Positions 17,046 through 25,821 of a stretch of 64,000 nt of DNA are shown piece after piece. How positions within the stretch are numbered: position 1 is the stretch's first letter; the number at the start of each line of letters is the position of its first letter. Position numbers and translations under genes: made by a program. The stretch covers positions 1-64,000 of the forward strand of contig NZ_JBIRCY010000024.1 in the NCBI RefSeq assembly GCF_044326205.1, given 5' to 3'. The notes under the pieces were generated by a model. That model ran no database searches and had not been told where the DNA came from. It saw nothing but the letters and a program-made list of their open reading frames with translations. The DNA is from Kumtagia sp044326205 (GTDB taxonomy: Bacteria; Pseudomonadota; Alphaproteobacteria; Rhizobiales; Rhizobiaceae).

Positions 17046-17864
17046 CTACATGTCGAAGTTCAGGCGCAGCATGACCTCGGGCCCTCGCACCGAGGTCGAT
17101 GATCGATCGACGAAGACGCCGATCGCCACGTCGCTCAAGCCGGCGGACATTGCGCTTTCCTCGTTCAGGTCCTCGCGCGCCGCAGGGGTCGGCAGGAACA
17201 GCGGCAGAGTGCTGCTGCGTCGAAAAGGCCAAGCGCGGCGGCGGACACGCCGGCGATCATGCCGAGCAGCGAACACACCAGCCGCCCAATGCCCTTCCCC
17301 ACACCGCGAACCCAACGCATACCGCGAAGGTGAGGGTCGAGACGGCGATCGTGGCGAGGAACAAGTCTGTCCGCTCGCCGCTGACGTCTAGGCGTTCTGC
17401 AGGCCAACGATGCCGAGCTCGAAGGCGATGATGCAGATGGTCAAGCCGCTGATGGTGGGCTGTATGACGATGCGCAGCCGGTGCAGCACGCTCGCGATCA
17501 GCATCTCGAACAAGCCGGCGCACACCGTCATGCAGACCACCGCCGGCAACCCTCCGTCCTTGGCGGCCAAAATCGACGGCCCGAGATAGGCGGCGGAAAA
17601 TACAGGCGGCGCCAGGAAGCCGGAGCCGACCGGCCCACGCGGCAACGCCTGCAGCACGGTCCCAACCGCCGACGCGATCATGGCCATGCTGACCACACTG
17701 CGCGCCGTCTCGGGTCCGGCGCCGGCCGCGCGCACGACGATGACGACCAGCACCAGATAGACGGATAGCAGGAACGCGTACTGGACCGACAGAAGCGTGA
17801 ACTGCACGAGCGGCGGGTGCTGGTTGACCCCGATCGTGATATTGGCGGGCGGTTGCGTCTTCAT
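17046..17864 (-). pseudogene. NCS2 (uracil/xanthine) permease, fragmented
   Basis: The first 160 codons from ATG 17864 are clear NCS2 permease: MKTQPPANITIGVNQHPPLV, then LQALPRGPVGSGFLAPPVFS and AAYLGPSILAAKDGGLPAVV. That frame stops at GLQNA. The homology then continues in other frames (DLFLATIAVSTLTFAVCVG, then GKGIGRLVCSLLGMIAG, then DEESAMSAGLSDVAIGVF to a final LRLNFDM), so at least three frameshifts are present. The total of 819 bp is far short of the usual about 1350, so an internal segment of the membrane domain is also missing. It is upstream of the broken racemase gene, and both were probably one nucleobase or hydantoin utilisation operon. Confidence 0.72.
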
Positions 17865-18558
17865 CGCTGCTGCAGCCCGCCTCCACCTCAGACGTTTAAG
17901 CTGTATCTCGTCATATTCGTAACCTGCGGCCGCGTTGTTATAAAGGGCGCACTTAATGCAAAATCGGCCTTTCATCGACCTTGAACGAAATACCGAGCGG
18001 ACTTTCGATAAGCTTTTTAGGAGCGCAACCGTATTGAGAAATACTCTAAATTGGACAAGCAGTTCAGGCGCGTCGCAATCGATACGAAAAGCCGCGAGCC
18101 AACGTCGTGGTCTTCGTAAACCCCGCTGCAATCGCCATCTGGCTGAGCTCCCTTAGATTGTTGCTACAGTCTGGTGCAGATGACCGCTTTTGGTAGTCTG
18201 CTATTGCGGCCTCTACGACCGAGTTAGGCGCATTACCGACAGACGGCTTTGACTCATTCGTGCTCTTGGCAGCCGTCGATCTTTGGCCTGCTGCCGGTTT
18301 CGTGGATACAGAGATAAGGTGTTTGACGGAACTGGAGGCAGGGAAAGCAGAGAAGGAAGTTCAGCCGCGATTTCAAGCATGAGACGCGAAGCGGATGTAT
18401 GCTTTTTTACTGTGAATGAAGAGCGTCGTCAGATGACGGTGTGCCTCAGTATGCTCAATCCAATCTCAACCCGAGCGGCTCCAGTAGGAGCCCTGACGGC
18501 GCTTCCCACTTCGCAACTCCCCGCAGGCACAAGCTCCGGTTGCGCGGTATCGCGCCAA
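17865..18558. other. Gene-poor stretch, no supported coding sequence
   Basis: About 690 bases, noticeably more A/T-rich than the surroundings between 17880 and 18060. It would hold the promoter of the decayed permease on the minus strand. I find no frame with recognisable homology, no RNA gene and no long repeat. Confidence 0.4.
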
Positions 18559-18587
18559 CGTTGCTACCCAAAAGGAGGGTAGCAACG
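18559..18587 (-). terminator. Hairpin downstream of the PfpI-like gene
   Basis: CGTTGCTACCC and GGGTAGCAACG pair perfectly over 11 bp with a 7-nt loop, 17 bases beyond the stop codon of the minus-strand gene at 18604. There is no clear U-tract. It is likely a transcription end or mRNA-stabilising structure. Confidence 0.55.
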
Positions 18588-18603
18588 GAAGCGAGACAGC
18601 TTG

Positions 18604-19221
18604 TCAGGCCGCAGCTTTTACGCTGCCGGCAATAGCACCGTGCCGAATTTCCGTCCCGAGCACCTTCAAGCATTCGCGCATAAAGGCTGCAAGACCAGTC
18701 CAGCCCTTGGCCGAGACCATCGTGCCGTCCACATAAGCCTCAGTCGGCTTCACGTCGATGTAGGTACCGCCAGCGAGCCGCACCTCGGGCTCGCAGGCTC
18801 CGAGTGCCGCGACCTTCTTGCCCCGCACGACGCCGTCCACGGCGACAAGGATCTGGACGCCATGGCAGATCGTGAAAATCGGCTTCTTGGCGTCGTGAAA
18901 ATGCTTCACGATCGCCTGAATGCGCGTGTCGGTGCGGATGTATTCGGGGCCGCGTCCACCGGCGCAGTAGACCGCGTCGTATTCTTCCGGCTTCACCTCG
19001 GAGAAGGTCTTGTTGATGTCGGCCAAGTGGCCATAGCGCTCGATATAGGTCTGATGGCCCTCAAAATCGTGCAGCGAGGTCTGGATCTTGTCTCCTGCAT
19101 TCTTATCGGGGCAGATGACATGGACTGTATGACCGACCGCCTCCATTCCTTGTTGGAAGACAAAAATCTCATATTCCTCGGTAAATTCCCCCGTCAGCAT
19201 CAGTATCTTTTTGCCGGTCAT
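18604..19221 (-). CDS. DJ-1/PfpI superfamily protein
   Basis: This 205-residue single-domain protein of the class I amidotransferase-like fold has the nucleophile elbow FTICHGVQIL with Cys119-His120 and a conserved Glu18 near the N-terminus. It has the CAGGRGPEYIR glycine loop at 86-96. Family members include proteases, glyoxalase-III/deglycases and isocyanide hydratases, and the sequence alone does not choose among them. The start is ATG 19221, preceded by ACGGAGGAACG; an ATG 16 codons upstream lacks a ribosome site. It is transcribed away from the GntR regulator on the same strand and may belong to the aldehyde-handling set at 19.3-22.8 kb. Confidence 0.88.
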   Translation of the reverse strand: MTGKKILMLTGEFTEEYEIFVFQQGMEAVGHTVHVICPDKNAGDKIQTSLHDFEGHQTYIERYGHLADINKTFSEVKPEEYDAVYCAGGRGPEYIRTDTRIQAIVKHFHDAKKPIFTICHGVQILVAVDGVVRGKKVAALGACEPEVRLAGGTYIDVKPTEAYVDGTMVSAKGWTGLAAFMRECLKVLGTEIRHGAIAGSVKAAA

Positions 19222-19309
19222 TTCGTTCCTCCGTTGGTTAGCGTGGGGCAAGCCCCCGGGTTCATTCATTGATCAACCTTCGTCGATCAGGTCCACTGCC
19301 TGGGCCTAA

Positions 19310-20020
19310 TCATTCAAATGCCGGCAACAGCCGATCGCGTGAATGCTCGATGTGTTCGCGCATAGCCTGGTTGGCCGCCTTGCCGTCTCCCGCCTCGAAG
19401 GCCGCAAGCAACGCCTCGTGTTCATCGAGCGCCTCTTCGGTGACCCTGGAATGGAACATGAGGCGGAAGATGTGGAAATGAGTGTGCTGATGCGCGAGCG
19501 TCTGCCGGATCAGGTCGTTGCCGGCGAATTCCAGTATCCGGTCGTGAAAAGTAGCGTCGAGGCGGGCGAAGGCAGAATAGCGAACACGCTCATCACCGCC
19601 CTGACGGCGCGACATAACGCCGGCGAGTTCCCTCAACTCGGCAATCTTCCGCTCATCCATTTGTCGTGCCGCCCTCGCCGCTGCGTCTGGCTCCAATAGG
19701 AGGCGAAGTTCGTAGAGCTCGTCGAAGCGGCGGCGTGAGATCTGCCGTGCCGCGCTGTAGCCGATCAGATGTGTCTTGATCACCAGTCCTTCGCCCTCCA
19801 GGCGGCCGAGAGCCTCGCGGATAGGCGTCTGCGAGACATTCAGCTCACGCGCCAGATTGTCTACGGTGATGCGGGAACCCGGGGCGATCCTCAGGGCCAT
19901 GAGTTGGGCGAAAATCGCCTCATAAGCCTCTTCGGCAAGGCCGTGGTGCCTATTGATGGCTCTGATTCCGGCCGCGGCGCGGGCATCTTCCAGGACGTCA
20001 GGCAGAAGCTGGCTGTTCAT
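19310..20020 (-). CDS. GntR-family regulator, FCD subfamily
   Basis: This 236-residue repressor-type regulator has a winged helix (about 25-90) with MALRIAPGSRITVDNLAREL and VSQTPIREALGRLEGEGLV, then an all-helical FCD ligand domain (about 100-225) with LDATFHDRILEFAGND and FHIFRLMFHSR. FCD proteins usually bind a carboxylic-acid effector. ATG 20020 (MNSQLLPDV) follows AAGAGG; upstream in-frame codons lack one. It is divergent from the alcohol and aldehyde dehydrogenase genes across 86 bp that contain a GntR-like palindrome, so it probably controls them. Confidence 0.9.
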   Translation of the reverse strand: MNSQLLPDVLEDARAAAGIRAINRHHGLAEEAYEAIFAQLMALRIAPGSRITVDNLARELNVSQTPIREALGRLEGEGLVIKTHLIGYSAARQISRRRFDELYELRLLLEPDAAARAARQMDERKIAELRELAGVMSRRQGGDERVRYSAFARLDATFHDRILEFAGNDLIRQTLAHQHTHFHIFRLMFHSRVTEEALDEHEALLAAFEAGDGKAANQAMREHIEHSRDRLLPAFE

Positions 20021-20077
20021 GTTTGCCTCTTGACAGAGCCGACCCATACCGCGATGGTCCGCCCTCGTCAATCCGAT

Positions 20078-20089
20078 ATCCTATACGAT
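20078..20089. promoter_or_regulatory. Candidate GntR operator
   Basis: ATCCTATACGAT is a near-palindrome (10 of 12 positions symmetric) of the form commonly bound by FCD-type GntR proteins. It lies between the divergent regulator (start 20020) and the alcohol dehydrogenase, where binding would overlap the start of the dehydrogenase transcript. Function is inferred. Confidence 0.45.
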
Positions 20090-20106
20090 TTTATATGGGG
20101 AACACT

Positions 20107-21327
20107 TTGAGCCTGTTTGCGGCACTGCGACTTCCCAAGGAGATTCTGTTCGGAAAAGGTCTTTCGAAGACCACCGGCGCCGTCACAGCGCGACACGGTT
20201 CCCGCGCCCTGATTTGCACCGATGCACGGTTCGCGTCGACACCTGCCTTCGCCGGTATCGTCGACGTATTAAAGGCATCCGGACTTCACACTTTCATTCA
20301 CGACCGCGTAGCACCAGATGTGCCCTATGACAGCGTTGGCCTTTGCGCCGAGGAAGCCCGCTCCTTCAGCCCGGACGTCGTGGTAGGGATTGGTGGCGGA
20401 AGTTGCATCGACATGGCCAAGTGCGCTTCGCTTATGCTGACGCATGGCGGAGTGCTGCGGGACTACTACGGAGAGTTCAAGGTCCCGGGTCCAATATTGC
20501 CGGTGATCGCTGTGCCAACCACAGCCGGAACCGGGTCCGAGGCAACGCCGGTTGCCGTGATTTCAGACGCCAGCCGCGTACTCAAGGTCGGTATTTCCAG
20601 CCCCTACCTGATTCCGGCAGCCGCCATCTGCGATCCGGATCTGACGATGACCTGTCCCCCCTCTCTTACGGCCATTGCCGGCGCCGATGCGCTGACCCAC
20701 GCCATCGAAGCCTTCACCGCGGCTCGACGGGGCATCGACCCCGAATTGGCACAGAAGCATGTGTTCATCGGCAAGAGTGCGCTCAGCGACCATTTCGCGC
20801 TGCTGGCGATCAGGTTGCTTGGCAGGAGCCTGGTGCGCGCCTTCTCGGATGGAACAGACGAGGACGCCCGGGCCGACGTCATGATGGGTGCGCTCGCGGC
20901 GGGCTGCGCTTTCGGTACGGCCGGCACAGCAGCGGCTCATGCTGTCCAGTACCCTGTCGGCGCCCTGACGCACACGCCGCATGGTTTGGGTGTTGCGACG
21001 ATGCTGCCGTATGTCATGACCTATAATCGCCCGGCTGCACAGGCGGAGATGGCAGAAATAGCCGATGCGCTCGGCCTCGAGGTCGCCGGGTGCTCCACGC
21101 AAGAAAGCGCCGATGTGGCAATCCGCGAGGTGACGCGGCTTTTTGCTTTGATCGATATCCCGCCTACGCTGGCGAAACTCGGGCTGCCAGAAGAGAAGCT
21201 CGACTGGACAGCCGAGCAGGCGATTGGCGTCGAGCGCCTGATTAAAAACAACCCTCGTCCGCTCGATCTCGCCTCCATGAAGCGTCTGGTTCGCGCCGCC
21301 TACGACGGCGACACGAGTGCCTTCTGA
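20107..21327 (+). CDS. Iron-containing alcohol dehydrogenase
   Basis: This is a group III Fe-dependent alcohol dehydrogenase of about 406 residues, NAD(P)-dependent and cytoplasmic. The dinucleotide motif VVVGIGGGSCIDMAK and the signature PTTAGTGSEATPVAVISD are present. Metal-ligand histidines lie in ADALTHAIEAF and AHAVQYPVGALTHTPHGLG. The start is uncertain: TTG 20107 has GGGGA 5 nt upstream, whereas ATG 20095 lacks a ribosome site and sits 5 nt after the putative operator. The next gene encodes an aldehyde dehydrogenase 18 nt later, so the pair could oxidise an alcohol to an acid. The substrate is unknown. Confidence 0.88.
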   Translation: MSLFAALRLPKEILFGKGLSKTTGAVTARHGSRALICTDARFASTPAFAGIVDVLKASGLHTFIHDRVAPDVPYDSVGLCAEEARSFSPDVVVGIGGGSCIDMAKCASLMLTHGGVLRDYYGEFKVPGPILPVIAVPTTAGTGSEATPVAVISDASRVLKVGISSPYLIPAAAICDPDLTMTCPPSLTAIAGADALTHAIEAFTAARRGIDPELAQKHVFIGKSALSDHFALLAIRLLGRSLVRAFSDGTDEDARADVMMGALAAGCAFGTAGTAAAHAVQYPVGALTHTPHGLGVATMLPYVMTYNRPAAQAEMAEIADALGLEVAGCSTQESADVAIREVTRLFALIDIPPTLAKLGLPEEKLDWTAEQAIGVERLIKNNPRPLDLASMKRLVRAAYDGDTSAF

Positions 21328-21345
21328 ACTGGTTGGAACCATCCG

Positions 21346-22830
21346 ATGAACATCATGCAGCACAACATTCTAGACGACGAGGACGACGTGAACTTCCAGA
21401 GCTTCTCGCACGGACTTTTCATCGGCGGAAAATGGGTAGAGGGCGGCAGCGGCCGCCAGATCCGGGTGATAGACCCTTCGACGGAAGCAGTCATTTCAGC
21501 AGTGCCGGACGCCACTGCTGACGACGCACTTGCCGCAGTCGAGGCTGCCGCCGCGGCAGCCAAGGGCTGGCGCAAGACACCTCCCCGGAAGCGCTCTGAC
21601 ATCCTGCGGCGCTGCTACGAACTGATGATCGAGCGCGCCGAGATGCTCGCGATGCTGATCTCCCTCGAAAACGGAAAGGCTCTGCGCGATGCTCGGGGCG
21701 AGGTCGCCTACGCCGCCGAGTTCTTCCGCTGGAACTCTGAAGAGGCGGTGCGCATTATCGGCGACTTTGGCATAGCTCCGTCAGGCAGCAATCACATCAT
21801 CGTGGAATATCAGCCGATCGGTGTTTGCGTGCTGATCACGCCGTGGAATTTCCCAGCAGCAATGGCGGCCCGCAAGATCGCACCGGCACTGGCCGCGGGG
21901 TGCACAGTGATACTGAAGCCTGCGACGGAAACACCGCTGACAGCCTATGCGCTGGCGGCGCTCTACAAGGAAGCGGGGGTGCCGGACGGCGTCGTCAACG
22001 TCATCACCACGACGACGCCTGGGCCTGTTACAAACGCCATGCTCAACGATCCGCGCGTCCGCAAGCTCTCATTTACCGGCTCCACCGCGGTTGGCCGTAC
22101 ACTTCTCGCTGAAGCATCGAAGACCGTGCTGAGCTGCTCGATGGAACTTGGGGGCAACGCGCCGCTCATCGTGTTCGACGACGCCAACCTCGAACCTGCG
22201 GTCGAGGGCGCCATGGTTGCCAAGATGCGCAATGCTGGCGCAGCATGCACGGCGGCTAACCGCCTTTATGTACAAGCGGGTATTTACCCCAGATTCGTGG
22301 ACGCGTTGACCCGGCGCATGGAAGCGCTCTGCGTTGGACCAGGAACCGATCCTGCCACGGAATGCGGTCCTATGATCACGGCAAAGGCGGTCGCGAAGAT
22401 AGATGGCCTTGTAAAGGACGCCGTAAGCAGGGGCGCGAAGGTGCTGTGTGGCGGCGAGAAGCCCAGTGTCCGCGGGTTCTTTTACCCGCCGACGGTTTTG
22501 GTCGATGTGCCGGCCGACGCCGCGATGGCCCATGAAGAGATTTTCGGGCCTGTTGCGGCAATTACCCGGTTCGACACTGAGGAAGAGGTGATCGACAAGG
22601 CAAACGATACTGAATACGGATTGGCCGCCTATGTCTTCACGAAAGACATAAGCCGCGGCATGGAGGTCTCGCGTCGGATCGAGGCGGGTATGGTTGCGCT
22701 GAACCGAGGGCTGGTCTCTGACCCGGCGGCACCCTTCGGTGGCATGAAGCATAGCGGCTTGGGCCGCGAGGGAGGCTCGCATGGCGTGCTCGAATTCACC
22801 GAGCCTCAATATCTGGCTTTAGGCCGGTAG
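21346..22830 (+). CDS. NAD(P)-dependent aldehyde dehydrogenase
   Basis: This 494-residue ALDH-superfamily enzyme has the NAD-site region ITPWNFPAAMAARKIAPALA. The catalytic Glu is in SMELGGNAPLIVF and the nucleophile Cys in NAGAACTAANRLYVQAG. The C-terminal signature PFGGMKHSGLGREGG is close to succinate-semialdehyde and lactaldehyde dehydrogenases. It follows the iron alcohol dehydrogenase with 18 nt between them and is probably co-transcribed. Two further starts, ATG 21355 and a GTG at 21391 with AGGACG before it, cannot be excluded. Exact substrate not determined. Confidence 0.92.
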   Translation: MNIMQHNILDDEDDVNFQSFSHGLFIGGKWVEGGSGRQIRVIDPSTEAVISAVPDATADDALAAVEAAAAAAKGWRKTPPRKRSDILRRCYELMIERAEMLAMLISLENGKALRDARGEVAYAAEFFRWNSEEAVRIIGDFGIAPSGSNHIIVEYQPIGVCVLITPWNFPAAMAARKIAPALAAGCTVILKPATETPLTAYALAALYKEAGVPDGVVNVITTTTPGPVTNAMLNDPRVRKLSFTGSTAVGRTLLAEASKTVLSCSMELGGNAPLIVFDDANLEPAVEGAMVAKMRNAGAACTAANRLYVQAGIYPRFVDALTRRMEALCVGPGTDPATECGPMITAKAVAKIDGLVKDAVSRGAKVLCGGEKPSVRGFFYPPTVLVDVPADAAMAHEEIFGPVAAITRFDTEEEVIDKANDTEYGLAAYVFTKDISRGMEVSRRIEAGMVALNRGLVSDPAAPFGGMKHSGLGREGGSHGVLEFTEPQYLALGR

Positions 22831-22878
22831 GCAGGGCGAAGTTCGCCGATCTCGTCGATGTGACTTACCACAGGCTCT

Positions 22879-23922
22879 TCAGCGGTATCGCGCCTGGTTC
22901 CACCTGTGACCGAGTAGTGACAGGATGATGATCAATCCGTTGAAGAATTGGACATAGAAGCCGCTGAGGCCCGCTGCCACGACGCCGGTTTGAATGAAGG
23001 AAACAGTGACCGCGCCGATCGCGCCGCCGAGCACGGTGCCGACACCGCCCCAGGTCGGCGTGCCGCCGACGAACACCGACGCCAGCACCGGCAGCAGATA
23101 GCCGTCGCCGGAGGTCGGCCACCAGGTGAAGTTGATCATCGTCGAGAAGGTGCCGGCGATGGCGGCACCTATGCCGACGAAGACGAAGACCTTCACGCGC
23201 ACGCGCTTGACGTCGATGCCCATCTGCTGCGCGCTGTCGGGATTGTCGCCGACGACCTTTACCTGCGCGCCGAAGCGGTGGCGGTTGAAGAGCAGCGCCC
23301 CGAGGATGACGAAGGCCAGCGCCCAGAATATCTGCACCGGAATTCCCCAGACCTGGCTGGAAAAGATTGTGTAGGCCCAGCTCTCGTTGAGCGAGGTGAG
23401 CGCGGTCGACCTGCCTTCATTGATGATCTGGATCAGGCCGCGCAGCAAAAAATTCATGCCGAGCGTGGCGATCAGCGACGACAGCCCGGCATAGACGACC
23501 AGCGAGCCGACGAGGAAGCCGAGCACCGTGCCGGTGACGATCGCCGCGATGATGCCGAGGAACGGATCGTAGCCGGCCTGCACCACCAGCGCGAAGACCC
23601 AGGACGCAAATCCCATCGTCGCAGGAAAGGACAGATCGATCTCGCCGGAGGTGACGACGAACACCAGCGGCACGACGACGAAGAGCGCGACCGGCAGTGT
23701 GGTGAGCACCGAACTGTAGAGATACCAGGTGGTGAATACCGTCGGGTTGGCGATCGTAAAAATCACCATCATCACGATGAAGACTGCGAGCGTGCCGAGG
23801 GCTGCGCGGTTGTCGAGGATCAAGCCGCGCAGTAAGCCTTCCGACGGATGCTTCCAGTCGGTTTCAGCGGGGCGGCTCAGCGGCATGCCGTCGGGACGAC
23901 CGGATTCGACCATGTTGCTCAT
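22879..23922 (-). CDS. Sugar ABC transporter permease (RbsC family)
   Basis: This 347-residue inner-membrane permease of the BPD_transp_2/RbsC type has about 9-10 helices, the first at about 40-62. It carries the family landmarks VTSGEIDLSFPATMGFASW and VYAGLSSLIATLGMNFLLRG, and later VVGDNPDSAQQMGIDVKRVR and VFVGGTPTWGGVGTVLGGAIG. It is the last gene of the minus-strand operon that starts with the Gfo/Idh/MocA dehydrogenase. Its ATG overlaps the ATPase stop (ATGA), so the two are coupled. Confidence 0.93.
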   Translation of the reverse strand: MSNMVESGRPDGMPLSRPAETDWKHPSEGLLRGLILDNRAALGTLAVFIVMMVIFTIANPTVFTTWYLYSSVLTTLPVALFVVVPLVFVVTSGEIDLSFPATMGFASWVFALVVQAGYDPFLGIIAAIVTGTVLGFLVGSLVVYAGLSSLIATLGMNFLLRGLIQIINEGRSTALTSLNESWAYTIFSSQVWGIPVQIFWALAFVILGALLFNRHRFGAQVKVVGDNPDSAQQMGIDVKRVRVKVFVFVGIGAAIAGTFSTMINFTWWPTSGDGYLLPVLASVFVGGTPTWGGVGTVLGGAIGAVTVSFIQTGVVAAGLSGFYVQFFNGLIIILSLLGHRWNQARYR

Positions 23923-24713
23923 TGTGCGGCGTGCTCCGTCGTTGCGTCGCGCAGACCCGCCAACCCGCCCGGATGCGCCACATCTTCCATGAAGTTGATG
24001 AGCTGTTCGGCTGATTTGACGTCGCGCTTGTCGGCTGTGAGCGCCACTTTGCCACGATCGAGCACGACAAAACGGTCGGCGATGTCGAAGACGTGATGAA
24101 TATTGTGGCCGATGAACAGGATCGAGCGGCCGCTCGCCTTCACCTGCCGCACGAAGTGGAAAACCTTGGCGGTTTCGGTGAGCGAGAGCGCGGTCGTCGG
24201 CTCATCGAGCACGATCAGGTCCGCCTGCTTGTAGATGGCGCGCGCGATGGCCACGCCCTGGCGCTCGCCGCCCGAGAGCTGACCAACGATCGACTGTGGC
24301 GTGAACACTTTTGAGGTGAAGCCGATCTCGCGCATGAGGCGACTGGCCTCGCTGATCTCCTTGCGGACCTTCAGCCAGCCCATGAAGCCGCTGAGTTCGC
24401 GGCCCATGAAGATGTTGCGCACGATGGTCTGCTGAACGGCGAGAGCTCGATCCTGGAACACGGTCTCGATGCCAGCCTCGCGCGAGCGTGCTGCATTCCA
24501 CCCCGTCACCGCCTTGCCGCGGATCAGGATTTCGCCGCCAGTTGGCTTGACGACGCCCGACAGGATTTTGATCAGCGTCGACTTGCCGGCGCCATTGTCG
24601 CCGATCAGGCCGACCACCTCGCCACGGTCGACGGTCAGATTGACACCGCCAAGCGCATAAACGTTGCCGTAGGACTTGGTGATGTCACGCAGTTCGATCA
24701 GTCGTTCGCCCAT
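23919..24713 (-). CDS. Sugar ABC transporter ATPase
   Basis: This 264-residue single-module ATPase has Walker A GDNGAGKST (about 39-47), signature QLSGGERQGVAIARAI and Walker B LIVLDEPTTALS. A His-switch lies in FIGHNIHHVFDIADR. RbsA-type importers usually have two fused ATPase modules; this one is a single-module variant, as in FrcA. The frame is open upstream, but ATG 24713 (MGERLIELRDI) starts the family homology. It pairs with the permease at 22879-23922 and the binding protein at 24772-25785. Confidence 0.92.
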   Translation of the reverse strand: MGERLIELRDITKSYGNVYALGGVNLTVDRGEVVGLIGDNGAGKSTLIKILSGVVKPTGGEILIRGKAVTGWNAARSREAGIETVFQDRALAVQQTIVRNIFMGRELSGFMGWLKVRKEISEASRLMREIGFTSKVFTPQSIVGQLSGGERQGVAIARAIYKQADLIVLDEPTTALSLTETAKVFHFVRQVKASGRSILFIGHNIHHVFDIADRFVVLDRGKVALTADKRDVKSAEQLINFMEDVAHPGGLAGLRDATTEHAAQ

Positions 24714-24771
24714 GGCAGACCTCGTGAAGGACTGCCGGCCGGGATCTGTCCGGCCGGCCGGGAGGACACGG

Positions 24772-25785
24772 TCAGCGAAGCGCTTGCTTCGCCAACTCGG
24801 CCACGATCTCGTAGTTCTGCGGCGTGACGAAGCCGGCGCCCGTATCGACATTGATCGGCGCGAGGCCCAGCACGACCTGCTGGCAGAGGCTGGCAATCGG
24901 CAGATAGCCTTGCAGGAAGGGCTGCTGGTCGGCGGTAAGCTGCACCCAGCCGCCCTTGAAACCTTCGACGATCTGCGGGCTGGTGTCGAAGCCGAAGTTG
25001 AAGATGTCGCCCGCCTTGCGGCCGGCTGCCTGCATGTAGGTCGGCACGTTGCCGAGCATCTGTCCGCCCGGATAACCGACTGCCTTGACGTCGGGATTGT
25101 TGAGAAGTGCTGCGGTGATTACTGGAATAGCGAGGTTGGGGTCGGATGCCCATTCGCCGCTCGGCGGCGAGGAGAGTTTTATCACGGTCACACCAGCCTC
25201 CTCGAGCGCGGCAACCGTGCCACGCTCGCGCGCGCCGCGGTTCTCGTTCTCGAACGGGCCTATCATGATCGCCTTGTCGCCGGCCTTCATCCCGGCAAGC
25301 TTGAACGCCTCGGCGCCCAGAGCACGGCCCTGCTGCTCCTGCTGTGCGCCGACATAACCCCCGCCGAACGCGGCGACGACCGTAGCCACCGGCACGTTCT
25401 GGTACATCATCTTGATGCCGTCCTTATGCGCCTGCTCGGCAAGCGGCATGATCGCGGCGTCGCCTGGATGGCCCATCATGGCGATGCCCTGGGGCTTCAC
25501 GGCGACGGCCTCGCGCAGCTGCTGCACCATCTTCTCGGAGTCCCATTGTGAGAAGATGTAGTCGACCTTCGCCCCAAGATCGGCTTCCGCCTGTTTGGCG
25601 CCGTTGTAGACGATTGTGCCGAACGCATCGCCTTCCGCGCCGCCGACGAAAAAGCGGATATGCACGTCCTTGCACCATTTGCCGTCGAGCGCTTGCGCCG
25701 GCAACGTCCCTAGGGCGGCGACGATTCCCATGGCCGCCGCCGCAAGGGCCGAGCGCCGCAAAATCCTTCCCATTCCGATGCTCAT
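24772..25785 (-). CDS. Periplasmic sugar-binding protein (RbsB-like)
   Basis: This 337-residue protein has a Sec signal peptide ending near LPAQA-LDG (about residue 32), then a Peripla_BP_4 fold with IRFFVGGAEGDAF and QLREAVAVKPQGIAMMGHPG. Two cysteines (about 38 and 313) might form a disulfide. A GGAGG ribosome site precedes ATG 25785. Carried next to a Gfo/Idh dehydrogenase and a sugar isomerase, the ligand is likely an unusual sugar or cyclitol; which one cannot be read from the sequence. Confidence 0.92.
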   Translation of the reverse strand: MSIGMGRILRRSALAAAAMGIVAALGTLPAQALDGKWCKDVHIRFFVGGAEGDAFGTIVYNGAKQAEADLGAKVDYIFSQWDSEKMVQQLREAVAVKPQGIAMMGHPGDAAIMPLAEQAHKDGIKMMYQNVPVATVVAAFGGGYVGAQQEQQGRALGAEAFKLAGMKAGDKAIMIGPFENENRGARERGTVAALEEAGVTVIKLSSPPSGEWASDPNLAIPVITAALLNNPDVKAVGYPGGQMLGNVPTYMQAAGRKAGDIFNFGFDTSPQIVEGFKGGWVQLTADQQPFLQGYLPIASLCQQVVLGLAPINVDTGAGFVTPQNYEIVAELAKQALR

Positions 25786-25821
25786 TGCACTTCCTCCCTT
25801 TCTTCCTCGCTATGCGAGGGC

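Noticed and set aside
18090..18170. Possible tRNA-like or regulator fragment in the gene-poor stretch
   Set aside because: No cloverleaf could be drawn and no frame matches a known regulator family.
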